Part shown: positions 41,902 to 52,423 of the stretch, piece by piece
Numbering within the stretch: position 1 is the first letter of the stretch
Layout of the letters: every line of letters starts with the position of its first letter
Program-made: the position numbers and the translations under genes
Origin: Candidatus Rokuibacteriota bacterium
GTDB taxonomy: Bacteria > Methylomirabilota > Methylomirabilia > Rokubacteriales > CSP1-6
Assembly (NCBI GenBank): GCA_003220225.1
Contig: QHRU01000060.1
Coordinates: forward strand, 1 to 64,000
Direction of reading: 5' to 3'
Length of the DNA: 64,000 bases
Notes under the pieces: model-generated
Seen by the model: the letters and a program-made list of their open reading frames with translations, nothing else
Databases searched by the model: none
Told to the model about the DNA's origin: nothing

Positions 41902-43031
41902 GCGCTCCCATCTGGACCGCTGACGCCGCCGCGCTGGCGGCGACGGCCCGTGCGCTTGCCGCGGCGCCCGAGGTGTCGCTCGACACCGAGGGCGACAGCC
42001 TCCATCACTATCCCGAGCGCCTGTCGCTCGTCCAGCTGGCGACGCCCGACGGCGTCTGGCTCGTCGACCCGCTCGCGCTGCCCGACCTCACGCCGCTGGC
42101 GCCGGTCTTCGCGGAACATTCGCCGGTGGTCGTCGTGCACGCGGGCGACAACGACCTCTCCCACCTCAAGCGCAGGTACGGCTTCGCGTTCCGCTCGATC
42201 TTCGACACCTCGATCGCCGCGCGCTTTCTCGGCGGCACCTCGCTCGGGCTCGACACGTTGATCACCGCCTGGCTCGGCATCACCCTGCCGCCCTCGCGCC
42301 AGCGCGATGACTGGTCGGCCCGGCCCTTGACGCCCGCGCAGCTCGACTACGCGGCGGCCGACGTGCGCCATCTGTTCGCGCTGAAGGAGCGTCTCACCCA
42401 GGAGCTGAGCGCGCGCGGGCGGCTCGGCTGGGTGGAGGAGGAGTGCGCGGCGCTCGCCGCGCAGATCGTGCCGGAGCGCGTCGTCGACCCCGACGCGTAC
42501 CTCGGCGTCAAGGGCGCTCGCGAGCTGTCACCGCGGGGGCTCGCCATCCTGCGCGAGCTGTGGGCGCTGCGCGAGTCGCTGGCACGCGCGGCGGACCGTC
42601 CGCCGTTCAAGATCCTGTCGGAGGAGATTCTCCTGGCGATCGCACGCGCGGCGCCGCGGGACACCGCGGCCCTCGCGACGCTGCCCGGCGTCACGTCACG
42701 CGTGCTGGGCCGCTGGGGGCAGGCGCTGGCGGCCGCCGTCGAGCGCGCGCTCGTTCTTCCGGACGCGGATCTGCCGCAGTGGCCGCATCGCCCGCGCCCG
42801 CGCATTCCCGGCGTGGTGAGCCGGCGCGTCGAGGCGCTGCGCAAGTGGCGCTCGGGGGCGACCGAGCGCATCGGACTCGAGCCCGGTGTGCTGCTGCCGA
42901 ACCGGATCATCGGTCAGATCGCGGAGGCGGCGCCGCGCACGGTCGAGGAGCTGGCCTCGGTCGAGGGCGTGCGGCGCTGGCGGGCGGAGGCGTTCGGCGG
43001 CGAAATCATTGCAGCCCTCGGCGGCTCGTGA
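41898..43031 (+). CDS. rnd: Ribonuclease D (probable CTG start)
   Basis: About 377 residues. A DEDD exonuclease domain is clear: EVSLDTEGDSLHHYPERLSL (DxE), VVVHAGDNDLSHLKRRYGF (Asp) and LDYAAADVRHLFALKERL (YxxxD), then two HRDC-like helical regions (LAILRELWALRESLARAADR and beyond). It trims tRNA and structured RNA 3' ends. The frame contains the whole domain from APIWTADAAAL but has no ATG/GTG/TTG near it. CTG at 41898 overlaps the previous stop as CTGA, the same layout as rluA at 28083, so CTG is the likely start. Confidence 0.87.
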   Translation: MSAPIWTADAAALAATARALAAAPEVSLDTEGDSLHHYPERLSLVQLATPDGVWLVDPLALPDLTPLAPVFAEHSPVVVVHAGDNDLSHLKRRYGFAFRSIFDTSIAARFLGGTSLGLDTLITAWLGITLPPSRQRDDWSARPLTPAQLDYAAADVRHLFALKERLTQELSARGRLGWVEEECAALAAQIVPERVVDPDAYLGVKGARELSPRGLAILRELWALRESLARAADRPPFKILSEEILLAIARAAPRDTAALATLPGVTSRVLGRWGQALAAAVERALVLPDADLPQWPHRPRPRIPGVVSRRVEALRKWRSGATERIGLEPGVLLPNRIIGQIAEAAPRTVEELASVEGVRRWRAEAFGGEIIAALGGS

Positions 43032-43047
43032 GAGGCTGACCCCTCGT

Positions 43048-43491
43048 ATGGACTGGCGAGCCAATCTCGTGGACGACGACGCTGGCATCGCGCGCATCCT
43101 GCGCGAGGCGCGGACGATCGCGGTGCTGGGCGCGAAGGGTGAGCCGACGCAGCCGGCGTACTACGTGCCGGCATATCTGAAGGCCCGCGGCTACCGCGTG
43201 CTGCCCGTCAACCCGACGCGAACCGACGAGCCCATCCTCGGCGAGGCGGTCGCCGCCACGCTGGCCGACCTGCGCGAGCCCGCCGACGTCGTCGAGATCT
43301 TCCGCCGCCCTCAATTCTTGCCGGGTCACGCGGCGGAGATCGCGCGGCTGCCGTGGAAGCCGTCGGTGGTGTGGTTCCAGCTCGGCATCCGCAACGACGC
43401 CGCCGCGGAGACGCTCGCTCGCGCGGGGATCCGTGTGGTCCAGGATCGCTGCATGATGCCGGAGCACCGCCGCTTGCTCGGAGCAGCCTGA
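43048..43491 (+). CDS. CoA-binding domain protein (YccU type)
   Basis: 147 residues, a single Rossmann CoA-binding domain: ARTIAVLGAKGEPTQPAYYV (about 23-42), GYRVLPVNPTRTDEPILGE and WFQLGIRNDAAAETLARAGI, ending RVVQDRCMMPEHRRL. These small proteins bind CoA and may act on acylation or signalling; no activity is established for the group. An R1 repeat follows, then ettA. Confidence 0.85.
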   Translation: MDWRANLVDDDAGIARILREARTIAVLGAKGEPTQPAYYVPAYLKARGYRVLPVNPTRTDEPILGEAVAATLADLREPADVVEIFRRPQFLPGHAAEIARLPWKPSVVWFQLGIRNDAAAETLARAGIRVVQDRCMMPEHRRLLGAA

Positions 43492-43506
43492 AGTAAGCTT
43501 CAAATA

Positions 43507-43574
43507 GAGGACCGCCACGGCTATGCCGGGGCGGTCCGAACGATGGGGGGGGTGGGGGCCATTTCGGGGCCCCC
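43507..43574. repeat. R1 hairpin repeat, one unit, abutting the ettA start
   Basis: Stem GGACCGCC (43509-43516) with GGCGGTCC (43530-43537), inner stem CGGC/GCCG, loop TAT, then a G-run and a GGGGCC/GGCCCC hairpin that ends 7 bases before the ettA ATG. The stem sequence differs on both sides from the other copies while keeping 12 pairs. It is oriented opposite to ettA. Confidence 0.8.
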
Positions 43575-43581
43575 ATGAAAA

Positions 43582-45258
<1,677 letters not shown>

Positions 45259-45261
45259 TCC

Positions 45262-45281
45262 CTCGCGCCGCGCGGCGCGAG
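45262..45281 (+). terminator. 20-bp perfect palindrome after ettA
   Basis: CTCGCGCCGC followed by GCGGCGCGAG is a perfect inverted repeat starting 4 bases after the ettA stop. It lacks a T-run but is placed as a terminator or mRNA-protecting hairpin. Confidence 0.5.
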
Positions 45282-45284
45282 CCT

Positions 45285-45399
45285 CGCGAGCGGGGGCCGG
45301 GCCGCCCCCACTCGACCACGCAAATCGACGCTACGGTGCGCCTGTCATCGAGCACCGATTCCTAGCCGGATCCGACGCATTACCCGAAACACGGGTCTA
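45285..45399 (-). repeat. R2 element, third copy (minus strand, one arm displaced)
   Basis: Read on the minus strand, 45312-45399 matches the 88-nt R2 core found at 53967-54054 and 54185-54272, with about ten or more differences; the CCCGTGTTTCGGGT hairpin and GTCGATTTGCGTGGTCGA end are intact. One arm, 45285-45311, is present (GGGGGCCGGGCCGCCCCCAC). The other arm keeps only GTGGGGG before an R1 unit begins at 45405. Confidence 0.7.
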
Positions 45400-45404
45400 T
45401 GAAC

Positions 45405-45479
45405 GTGGGGGGCCCCGAAATGGCCCCCCACGCCCCCCAACGCTCGTCACGCCCCGGGGGACCCGGGGCGCTCCTCGAT
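45405..45479. repeat. R1 hairpin repeat, one unit, between ettA and a convergent gene
   Basis: A GGGGGGCC/GGCCCCCC hairpin, C-rich spacer, ACGCTCG box and a GCCCCGGG/CCCGGGGC hairpin with GGA loop, ending in CTCCTCGATCA. The final TCA is the complement of the stop codon of the minus-strand spermidine-synthase-like gene, so the repeat touches that stop. Confidence 0.8.
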
Positions 45480-46135
45480 CAGGCGGTGCGGGGACGCGAG
45501 GCGTAGATCAGGACGTTTTCGCCTTCGCGGCGGACGCGTTGGGTGCGGACGGAGTCGAAGCGGCGGCGGAGCATTCGGACGAGGGAGCCGGCGTCGCCGC
45601 GGCGATGGCGGTTGACGACGAGGGTGCCGTCCGCGGCGACCAGGGGCACCAGCGCCTCCACCACGGGGCGCGAGCGCTCCATGTCGGCGTAGGCGGCGTC
45701 CTCCATCACGAAGTCGAAGCGCCGGCCGGCAGCCTGCAGCGTCGCCGCCACCGTCTCGGCGTCGCCGCAGTAGAACTCCATCGGCCCGAGGTCGGCGAGG
45801 CCGAACCAGCGGCGCGCGACGTCGAGGATCACGGGATCGCGCTCGATCGCGGTCACGAGGCGCGGCGTCGTGCAGCGGTGGACGAGGTGGGCCTGCGTGC
45901 CGCCCCCGAGGCCGACCAGCAGCACGCTCGGCTCCGGCGGGAAGCGCACGGCCGCCACGCCCTGCCACCAGTACTCGCGCTCGATCGCCGACCAGTCGCC
46001 GTCGAGCGGATAGGCCGACAGGATGGCGCCCCTGACGATCAGCCGGCGCTCCTGCCGGTAGTCCACGACGCGGATCCGGCCCGAGATCGCCGACCAGCCC
46101 GTGTGCGCCGTGCTCGAGCGCCGCGCCCGTCTCAT
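45479..46135 (-). CDS. Spermidine-synthase-like SAM-dependent methyltransferase fold protein
   Basis: 218 residues. The nucleotide-binding loop SVLLVGLGGGTQAHLVHRC (about 70-88), acidic TAIERDPVILDVARRWF and GPMEFYCGDAETVAATLQ with DFVMEDAAYADMERSRP are those of spermidine synthase-like proteins, the last corresponding to the D-A-Y motif. It lacks the N-terminal strand domain of true SpeE, so a methyltransferase or aminopropyltransferase-like role is uncertain. It follows the SDR on the minus strand by 12 bases. Confidence 0.78.
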   Translation of the reverse strand: MRRARRSSTAHTGWSAISGRIRVVDYRQERRLIVRGAILSAYPLDGDWSAIEREYWWQGVAAVRFPPEPSVLLVGLGGGTQAHLVHRCTTPRLVTAIERDPVILDVARRWFGLADLGPMEFYCGDAETVAATLQAAGRRFDFVMEDAAYADMERSRPVVEALVPLVAADGTLVVNRHRRGDAGSLVRMLRRRFDSVRTQRVRREGENVLIYASRPRTA

Positions 46136-46147
46136 CGCGCGCGGGTG

Positions 46148-46915
46148 TCAGCGCGGCGCCATCCGGATGGCGCCGTCGAGCCGGATCGTCTCGCCGTTGA
46201 GCATCACGTTCGTGATGATGTGGCAGGCCAGCGCGGCGTACTCGTCGGGCTGGCCGAGCCGCGACGGGAACGGCACCTGCTTGGCGAGCGAGGCGCGTAC
46301 GGGCTCGGGCAGCGTGCCGAGCAGCGGCGTCTCGAAGATGCCCGGCGCGATCGTCACCACGCGGACGCCCAGCTCGGCGAGGTCGCGCGCCACGGGCAGC
46401 GTCATGCCGACGATCCCGCCCTTGGAGGCGGAGTAAGCCGCCTGGCCGATCTGGCCGTCGAAGGCCGCCACCGACGCCGTGTTGATCACGACACCGCGCT
46501 CGCCGTCGCCGCTCGGCGCGTTCTGCGCCATGTGGACGGCGGCAAGGCGGATGCAGTTGAAGGTGCCGATCAGATTCACGCTGATGACGCGCGTGAACTC
46601 CTCGAGCTTGGCCGGGCCCGCCTTGCCGAGCGTCTTCATGGCCGTGCCGATGCCCGCGCAGTTCACGAGCACGTTGATGGCGCCGAGCCGGCCGCGCGCG
46701 GCGTCGAGGGCGCCGGCGACCTCGGCGGCGCTGGTGACGTCGGCGGGCGTGAAGACGGCGGCCTCGCCGAGCGACTTCGCCACGTCCGCGCCCGGCGAGG
46801 CGGGACGGTCGAGGATGGCGACGCGCGCGCCGGCGCCGGCCAGCCGCGCGGCGGTGGCGCGGCCGAGGCCGGAGGCGCCGCCGGTGACGACGGCACGAAC
46901 GGATGCGAGATCCAT
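46148..46915 (-). CDS. SDR-family 3-hydroxyacyl-CoA dehydrogenase (type II, HSD10-like)
   Basis: 255 residues: [27 protein letters not shown] (Asp, NAD preference), [40 protein letters not shown] and [19 protein letters not shown] (catalytic Ser, Tyr, Lys). The insertion around residues 95-115 and the sequence [20 protein letters not shown] are typical of the 3-hydroxyacyl-CoA dehydrogenase type 2 group in beta-oxidation of branched acids. It is divergent from the radical SAM gene. Confidence 0.85.
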   Translation of the reverse strand: MDLASVRAVVTGGASGLGRATAARLAGAGARVAILDRPASPGADVAKSLGEAAVFTPADVTSAAEVAGALDAARGRLGAINVLVNCAGIGTAMKTLGKAGPAKLEEFTRVISVNLIGTFNCIRLAAVHMAQNAPSGDGERGVVINTASVAAFDGQIGQAAYSASKGGIVGMTLPVARDLAELGVRVVTIAPGIFETPLLGTLPEPVRASLAKQVPFPSRLGQPDEYAALACHIITNVMLNGETIRLDGAIRMAPR

Positions 46916-46963
46916 GGAGCGGTCCTCCCTTGGGCCATAATGGTATCCTCGAAATCGAGTCCC

Positions 46964-48574
46964 ATGCGCACGCCCTACACCCCGGCCGCGCGGCGCAGGA
47001 TCCTCTGCGTGTATCCGGTCTACGCTCGCTCGTTCGGCACTTTCCAGCACGCGTACCCGTTCTTCGGCGGGCGCGTGCGCGCGTTCATGCCGCCCCAGGG
47101 GCTGCTCGCGGTGGCCGCGTATCTGCCCGAGGCGTGGGACGTCCGATTCGTCGACGAGAACTCGCGCGCGGCGACCGATGACGACTTCCGCTGGGCCGAC
47201 GCCGTCTTCGTCTCCGGCATGCACGTGCAGCGGCCGCGCATCCACGACGTGATCGCGCGCGCCCACGCCCACGGCCGGCCCATCGTCCTCGGCGGTCCCT
47301 CCGTGTCGGCCTGCCCCGAGTACTATCCCGACGCGGACGTGCTGCACCTGGGCGAACTGGGCGACGCCACCGACCAGCTGATCGAGTACCTCGATCACCA
47401 CGACGGGCGCCCGCGCCACCAGCTGCGGTGCGAGACGGCGGAGCGCCTGCCGCTGGCGGCGTTCCCGACGCCGGCGTACGAGCTGATCCGCTTGCGCGAG
47501 TACTTCATCGCCAACATCCAGTTCTCGAGCGGCTGCCCGTACGCGTGCGAGTTCTGCGACATCCCGGCGCTCTACGGGCGAAATCCACGATTGAAGACGC
47601 CCGAGCAGATCTGCCGCGAGCTGGATCTCATCGCCGCCGCCGGCTGCACGTCCGTGTACTTCGTCGACGACAACTTCATCGGCAACCAGAAGGCAACGCT
47701 GGAGCTGCTGCCGCATCTGGTGGCGTGGCAGGAGCGCAACCGGTATCCGCTGCGCTTCGCCTGCGAGGCCACGCTCAACATCGCCAAGAACGAGCGGGTG
47801 CTGGCGCTGATGCGCGAGGCGGGGTTCATCACGGTGTTCTGCGGCATCGAGACGCCGGAGCCGCAGGCGCTGCGCTTCATGTCCAAGGACCAGAATCTCC
47901 GGATGCCGATCCTCGAGGCCGTCGAGCGCATCAACGCCCACGGCCTCGAGGTCGTCTCGGGAATCATCCTCGGCCTCGACACGGACACGCTCGAGACGGT
48001 CGACCACATCATCGGGTTCATCCGCGAGTCGCGGATCCCGCTCCTGACCATCAACGTGCTCTACGCGCTGCCGAAGACGCCGCTCTGGCGGCGCCTGGAG
48101 GCGGAGGGCCGCCTGGTGCCCGAGGCCGGCCGCGAGTCGAACGTCGCCTTCCGGCTGCCTTACGCGACGGTCATCGACATGTGGCGGCGCTGCATCACCG
48201 CCGCCTACGAGCCGGAGGCGCTCTACGCGCGCTTCGCATATCAGGTCGAGCACACCTACGCGCGGCGGAAGGACTATCCGGCGAACGCGCAGCGCGCCTC
48301 CTGGGCCAACCTTCGCATGGGCCTGGGCATCCTCGCGCGGCTGTTCTGGAACGTCGGCGTGCTGGGTCGCTACCGGCGCACGTTCTGGCCGATGGCGTGG
48401 CCCGCGCTCAAGGCCGGCAAGATCGAGTCGCTGATCCACGTGGCCCTGGTCAGCCACCACCTCATCGAGTTCACGCGCGACTGCGTGCAGGGGCTGGGGG
48501 AGTCGTCCTTCTACGCGCCGGGCGCCATGCGGCCGGTCCGCGCGCCAGAGGCGCCGACCGCGGCGGCGGTGTGA
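46964..48574 (+). CDS. B12-binding radical SAM protein (DUF4070; HpnP-like)
   Basis: 536 residues. N-terminal cobalamin-binding fold ([20 protein letters not shown], then [13 protein letters not shown]) without the DxHxxG His, as usual for this group. A radical SAM core follows with [20 protein letters not shown] (CxxxCxxC, about 187-195), [20 protein letters not shown] and [20 protein letters not shown]. The C-terminal DUF4070 has [19 protein letters not shown]. These features match the family of HpnP, the C-2 hopanoid methylase, and related uncharacterised methylases. No other hopanoid gene is in the window, so the substrate is left open. Confidence 0.8.
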   Translation: MRTPYTPAARRRILCVYPVYARSFGTFQHAYPFFGGRVRAFMPPQGLLAVAAYLPEAWDVRFVDENSRAATDDDFRWADAVFVSGMHVQRPRIHDVIARAHAHGRPIVLGGPSVSACPEYYPDADVLHLGELGDATDQLIEYLDHHDGRPRHQLRCETAERLPLAAFPTPAYELIRLREYFIANIQFSSGCPYACEFCDIPALYGRNPRLKTPEQICRELDLIAAAGCTSVYFVDDNFIGNQKATLELLPHLVAWQERNRYPLRFACEATLNIAKNERVLALMREAGFITVFCGIETPEPQALRFMSKDQNLRMPILEAVERINAHGLEVVSGIILGLDTDTLETVDHIIGFIRESRIPLLTINVLYALPKTPLWRRLEAEGRLVPEAGRESNVAFRLPYATVIDMWRRCITAAYEPEALYARFAYQVEHTYARRKDYPANAQRASWANLRMGLGILARLFWNVGVLGRYRRTFWPMAWPALKAGKIESLIHVALVSHHLIEFTRDCVQGLGESSFYAPGAMRPVRAPEAPTAAAV

Positions 48575-48583
48575 CGCCGGGAC

Positions 48584-48808
48584 CTACGCCGCTTCGCCCG
48601 TGTGGGCCCAGAAGTCGTCGTCGCGCTCGGGCTGCGTCAGACGCGGCGGGACCTTCCTCCGATGGAAGAAGTCACACATGATCCTGTTCGCGACCGCCCA
48701 GTCGTCACCGTAGACGCAGTGATGATGCGGGCACAGGCCCGCGTCGCCCGAGAGCTGCAGACCGCACGATGCGCAGAGGCTCATGCTCCCGCTCGAAGCG
48801 AAGGCCAT
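48584..48808 (-). CDS. Small zinc-binding protein of unknown function
   Basis: 74 residues. The N-terminal half is a possible zinc site: SLCASCGLQLSGDAGLCPHH followed by HCVYGDDWAVANRIMCDFFH. Two CxxC-like pairs plus histidines could bind one or two zincs. No signal peptide is seen, and I do not recognise the family. It is convergent with the radical SAM gene (9 bases apart). Confidence 0.6.
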   Translation of the reverse strand: MAFASSGSMSLCASCGLQLSGDAGLCPHHHCVYGDDWAVANRIMCDFFHRRKVPPRLTQPERDDDFWAHTGEAA

Positions 48809-48938
48809 GCCAACCTCGATTCGCCCTTGGCGAGGGATTCACGCTTGGCGAGGGAAGAGGATTACCGTAGAGTGACAAAGTTTGCTCGCCTGGTGCTGTC
48901 CGGCCGCACGCGGATCTAATCGCCAGCGGTCGTGCGTC

Positions 48939-49174
48939 ATCGAGGAGCGCCCCGGGTTCCCCGGGGCGTTTTCCGAGCGTTTGGGGGCGCGTGACCGAGG
49001 AGCGCCCCGGGTCCCTCAGGGCGCTTCCGAGCGTTGGGGAGCGCGCCATCGAGGAGCGCCCCGGGTTCCCCGGGGCGCTTCCGAGCGTTGGGGAGCGCGC
49101 CATCGAGGAGCGCCCCGGGTTCCCCGGGGCGCTTCCGAGCGTTGGGGGGTATGGGGGGCCCTCGTGGCCCCCCA
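48939..49174. repeat. R1 hairpin repeat, four tandem units of about 52 bp
   Basis: Four near-identical units of hairpin stem GAGCGCCCCGGG/CCCGGGGCGCTT with loop TTC (one unit has CCCTCAGGG), each followed by CCGAGCGTTGGGG, ending in a GGGGGGCC/GGCCCCCC hairpin that lies next to the stop of the phospholipase D-like gene (49176). The rest of the gap, 48809-48938, shows no gene. Confidence 0.85.
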
Positions 49175-49175
49175 T

Positions 49176-50429
49176 CTACAACAGGTCGCGGATCGGCAGG
49201 GCCAGGGTCTCGAGCAGCCGGGCGGTGAGCCCGCGGCTCTTCCACTCCTTCAACGTCACCCGGCGCGAGTGAGCGATGTCGTCGGAGAAGACGCTCTCGA
49301 GCCGCTGCGCGACCCCGCGATTGTAGACGATGACGTTCAGCTCGTCGTTCACCGCGAACGAGCGGTTGTCGAGGTTGGTGCTCCCGATCGTCGCCCAGAT
49401 GCCGTCGATGACCATCGTCTTGCTGTGCAGCAGCGCCGGCAGGTACTCGTAGATCTCGATCCCCGCTCTCAGAAGATCGCCGAACTGGCGCCGGCTCGCC
49501 TGCCGCACGATGTTGTGGTCGATGGCGCCCGGGACCAGCACCAGCACGCGCACGCCGCGTCGCCGCGCGGCGAGCAGCGCGTCGCGCATCCGCTCGTCGA
49601 TCACGAAGTACGGATTGGTGATATGGATCGAGCGCTGCGCCGAGTTGACGGCGAGCAGGAAGGTCGTGTACATCGCGAAGCTGCCCGCCGCCGGCGAGCT
49701 CTTCACGACCTGCGCGTAGACCTCGCCGCTCCGCTCGATCGGCCGCGGAAAGTACGGCTCGCCGCCGAGCACGACGCCCGTCGCCTCCAGCCAGCTCTCG
49801 ACGAAGGCGGCCTGCAGGTATTCGACCGCCGGCCCCTGGATCCGAATGTCCGTGTCGCGCCAGTGGTGCTCGACGCGACCGTTGCCCATCCACTTGCCGC
49901 TCACGCCGGAGCCACCGGTGAAGCCGACGCGGCCGTCCACGACGAGGATCCGACGGTGGTTGCGGTTGCTGTAGCGGCGGAAGATGTACTGGGTCAGCGG
50001 GCGGAACCACGCCACGTGGCAGCCCGAGCGCGACATCGCGTCGGTGTACTCCTTGGGCATGCTCAACGCGCCGAACGCGTCGAGCAGGACGTTCACGCCG
50101 ATGCCCGCGCGGCAGCGCTCGGCCATCGCCTCGGCGAGGTCGCGGGCGACGGGGCCGTCCTCGTAAAAGTATTGCGCATAGGTGATCGTGTGTTGCGCGC
50201 CCCGGATCGCCTCCAGCATGGCGGGAAAGATCTGCTTGCCGTTCAGCAACAGGTCGGCCCGGTTGCCGCCCACGATCGGAGCCGCCGCGTAGGCCTCCAG
50301 GGTCGGGAAGAAGGAGGGCTCCCCCAGCGCCAGCGTCGGCAACACCATGTGGGGGTGGACGCGCGCGCAAGCCGACGTCAGGAAAAGAACAAGGAGCACC
50401 AGGAGCGGGAGCGATCGACGGCTCGACAT
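49176..50429 (-). CDS. Phospholipase D / cardiolipin synthase-like lipoprotein
   Basis: 417 residues from the ATG at 50429. A lipoprotein or anchor signal (SLPLLVLLVLFLTSACAR) precedes two PLD domains. The first active site reads NHRRILVVDGRVGFTGGSG (HxR in place of HxK, about 168); the second is canonical, LLHSKTMVIDGIWATIGSTN (HxKxxxxD, about 348). SxNxDxRS after it is the usual extension. It is likely to act on phospholipids, for example cardiolipin synthesis, at the outer face of the membrane. The Arg in motif one occurs in some family members. Confidence 0.87.
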   Translation of the reverse strand: MSSRRSLPLLVLLVLFLTSACARVHPHMVLPTLALGEPSFFPTLEAYAAAPIVGGNRADLLLNGKQIFPAMLEAIRGAQHTITYAQYFYEDGPVARDLAEAMAERCRAGIGVNVLLDAFGALSMPKEYTDAMSRSGCHVAWFRPLTQYIFRRYSNRNHRRILVVDGRVGFTGGSGVSGKWMGNGRVEHHWRDTDIRIQGPAVEYLQAAFVESWLEATGVVLGGEPYFPRPIERSGEVYAQVVKSSPAAGSFAMYTTFLLAVNSAQRSIHITNPYFVIDERMRDALLAARRRGVRVLVLVPGAIDHNIVRQASRRQFGDLLRAGIEIYEYLPALLHSKTMVIDGIWATIGSTNLDNRSFAVNDELNVIVYNRGVAQRLESVFSDDIAHSRRVTLKEWKSRGLTARLLETLALPIRDLL

Positions 50430-50599
50430 CGCGAGCACCTTGTCTGCTTGCCGCGAACAGGTCGCGGGTAGGGGATTGCACGCCACCGTCGCCCCCGCAG
50501 CCGGTGGCGCATCGTTTGCTCGCCTGCTTTCCAGCATACGCCATGCTGGAAGGGATGCTTCTCCTGCTCCCGGCACTCGGCGGCGGCCAAGGCCGCTCG

Positions 50600-51643
50600 C
50601 CCTCGGCCTCGGCGGATGGCGCTTCGACGCGCGCGATTCTGGGCAGCGTCACCGGACGGCCGTCGCGCGCGGAACGGTAGATCGCTTCGACGATGCGGAC
50701 GTCCGTCAGGCCCTCGATGCCGGAGGGCTCCGGCGTGACGTCTCGCAGGACGGAATTGGACAAGCGGGCCAGCTCCGCCGCGAACGGATCCGCGGGCTCG
50801 AAGGACACCTCCTCGCTGCGGCCGCCGCGCACGACCTCGAGCGCGGAGGCGCCCTGCGCCTCCTAGGCCCCGGTGAGGCGGATCGAGCCCTCGTCCCCGA
50901 ACACCGTGAGCACCGACGTCGGTTCCTCGCCGAACGACGTGTGCAGGTGCGCGAGCCGGTCGTCGGGGAGGCGGATGAGGGCGACGGTGCTCTCGTCGAC
51001 GTCGCCGCCGTAACGCCGGGTCATCCGGGCGGTCATGGCCATGACCTGCGCGGGCTCCGCGTCGAACACGGTGCGCGCGACGAAGATCGCCGGCACGCCG
51101 AGGTCGTACACGGTGCCGCCGCCGAGGCGGCGCTGCAGCCGGACGTCGTCGGGATCCTGCACCCGGATCGTCGCGTCGCTGCTGAATGTCTTGGGCGCGC
51201 CGATGGCGCCGCGCCGCACCAGCTCGAGCAGCTTCTTGTACGCGGGGTGCGCTTGCACGTGGTAGGCGACCCATCAGCTTCACGCGGTTCGTCTGACAGG
51301 TGCGGAGCATGCGGCGGCACTCCTCCGCCATCACCGCCATCGGCCGCTCGCACACGATGTGGGCGCCGGCGCGCGCGGCCTCGACCGCGTAGTCGCAGTG
51401 CAGCGAGTTGGGCAGCGCGAGATAGACGGCCTGGACGTCTTCGCGCTGCAGGGCCTGCCGGAATTCGTCGTAGTGATAGCCCGTCGCGCGGTGCTCCCGA
51501 GCCAGCGCGTGAGCGCGGGTGCGGTCGGCGGAAACGATGGCGGCCAGCCGCGTCTCTCCTCCCGCGCGCGCGAAGGCCGGGAGCAGCGCGCGCTCGACGA
51601 ACGGCCCTGCGCCGACGACGGCGTAGCCGATCTGCTTGGCCAT
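50600..51643 (-). pseudogene. Gfo/Idh/MocA-family oxidoreductase, broken by frameshift and TAG
   Basis: The first 100 or so codons from the ATG at 51643 encode the NAD Rossmann domain (QIGYAVVGAGPFVERALLPA; YLALPNSLHCDYAVEAARAG). A single extra base in the CCC run at 51270-51272 then shifts the frame, and the protein resumes as VAYHVQAHPAYKKLLELVRR. The C-terminal domain runs to IRLTGA, where a TAG at 50863-50865 interrupts it; EAQGASALEVVRGGRSEEVS then continues in the same frame to about RPVTLPRIA. The natural end is not clear. Two independent lesions suggest a true pseudogene, or low-quality sequence. Its sugar or inositol substrate is unknown. Confidence 0.8.
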
Positions 51644-51783
51644 GAACCCTCTCCCGCTGTTGTTTTCCGAGGGAAAGGGGGCAAGCGCGAGGCCATGGAC
51701 TGCCTCCGCAACACGTCGCTGCGACGGGCTGCACACCCCCGGATGTAGGGGGTGCAGATCCCCTCGGATACGACATCTACGAC

Positions 51784-52392
51784 TTGCAGACCACTCAACT
51801 CGTGTTTAGCCTCAAGACCATGACGCGGACTTCGTGGATACGGGAGGGGACGATCACTGAAATCGTCGGCGAGTTGTCGTCGGGCCGCACGAGTTTGATG
51901 ACCGCGTGCCTGCGCGACGTCACTGCGACCGGAGGGACCGCGGCGCTCGTGGACGCCGACGGCGCGTTCGATCCCGCGTCCGCGGCCCGCGCGGGTGTCG
52001 TGCTCTCGCGATTGCTGTGGGTGCGCTGCGGCGGACGTCGCGCCGCTGCGCTGGCCGCGACCGATCTGCTCACGCGCTGTCCGGGCTTTGCGCTCGTGGC
52101 CCTCGACGCCGGCGAGACGCCGCCGCGCGTGTCGCTCGGCGCCGCCTTTCGCCTGCGCCAGGCCGCGCGGCGCGCGGGGGTGGCGCTGCTGTTGGTCGGC
52201 CGGCGGCGCGTCGCGGGCGCCGGCGCGACGCTCGCCGTGCGCACGCGGCGCGACATGCTGGCGTGGGCCGGCTCCCGGCGCGCCCCGACGCGGCTGGTGG
52301 GCATGAGCACGTGCGTTCAAATCATCCGCAACCAGGGTGCGTCCTCGCCGCCGCCCGAGACGCTGGCCGAGCCGCAGTGGTGGACGGCATAG
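51784..52392 (+). CDS. imuA: ImuA-like RecA-fold protein of the mutagenesis cassette
   Basis: 202 residues from TTG 51784; ATG 51820 would give 190. The core GTITEIVGELSSGRTSLMTA (about 22-42) is the ImuA/SulA-RecA-like Walker-type loop, then TAALVDADGAFDPASAARAG and the rest of a short RecA fold. The usual N-terminal segment before the loop is abbreviated. ImuA helps recruit ImuB and DnaE2 for error-prone repair. It precedes imuB by 31 bases. No LexA-type operator was recognised upstream. Confidence 0.8.
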   Translation: MQTTQLVFSLKTMTRTSWIREGTITEIVGELSSGRTSLMTACLRDVTATGGTAALVDADGAFDPASAARAGVVLSRLLWVRCGGRRAAALAATDLLTRCPGFALVALDAGETPPRVSLGAAFRLRQAARRAGVALLLVGRRRVAGAGATLAVRTRRDMLAWAGSRRAPTRLVGMSTCVQIIRNQGASSPPPETLAEPQWWTA

Positions 52393-52423
52393 CTCAGGGG
52401 TGGCCACGGGGAGGGCCAGGCAC

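Noticed and set aside
45539-46963. A long plus-strand extension upstream of the radical SAM ATG
   Set aside because: The extension is antisense to the SDR and spermidine-synthase-like genes. The family N-terminus begins at about 46964.
48939-49174. Four regular 52-bp repeats that look like a small CRISPR array
   Set aside because: There are no unique spacers; the whole unit repeats. It also matches the R1 hairpin at five other loci, and no cas gene is present.
50863-50865. TAG in the Gfo/Idh/MocA gene as programmed read-through
   Set aside because: The same gene also has a frameshift, so simple decay or sequence error explains it better.
51644-51783. LexA-type SOS box upstream of imuA
   Set aside because: No CTGT-N8-ACAG or GAAC-type inverted repeat was found in this 140-base gap. 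The local GC-rich symmetry is weak.
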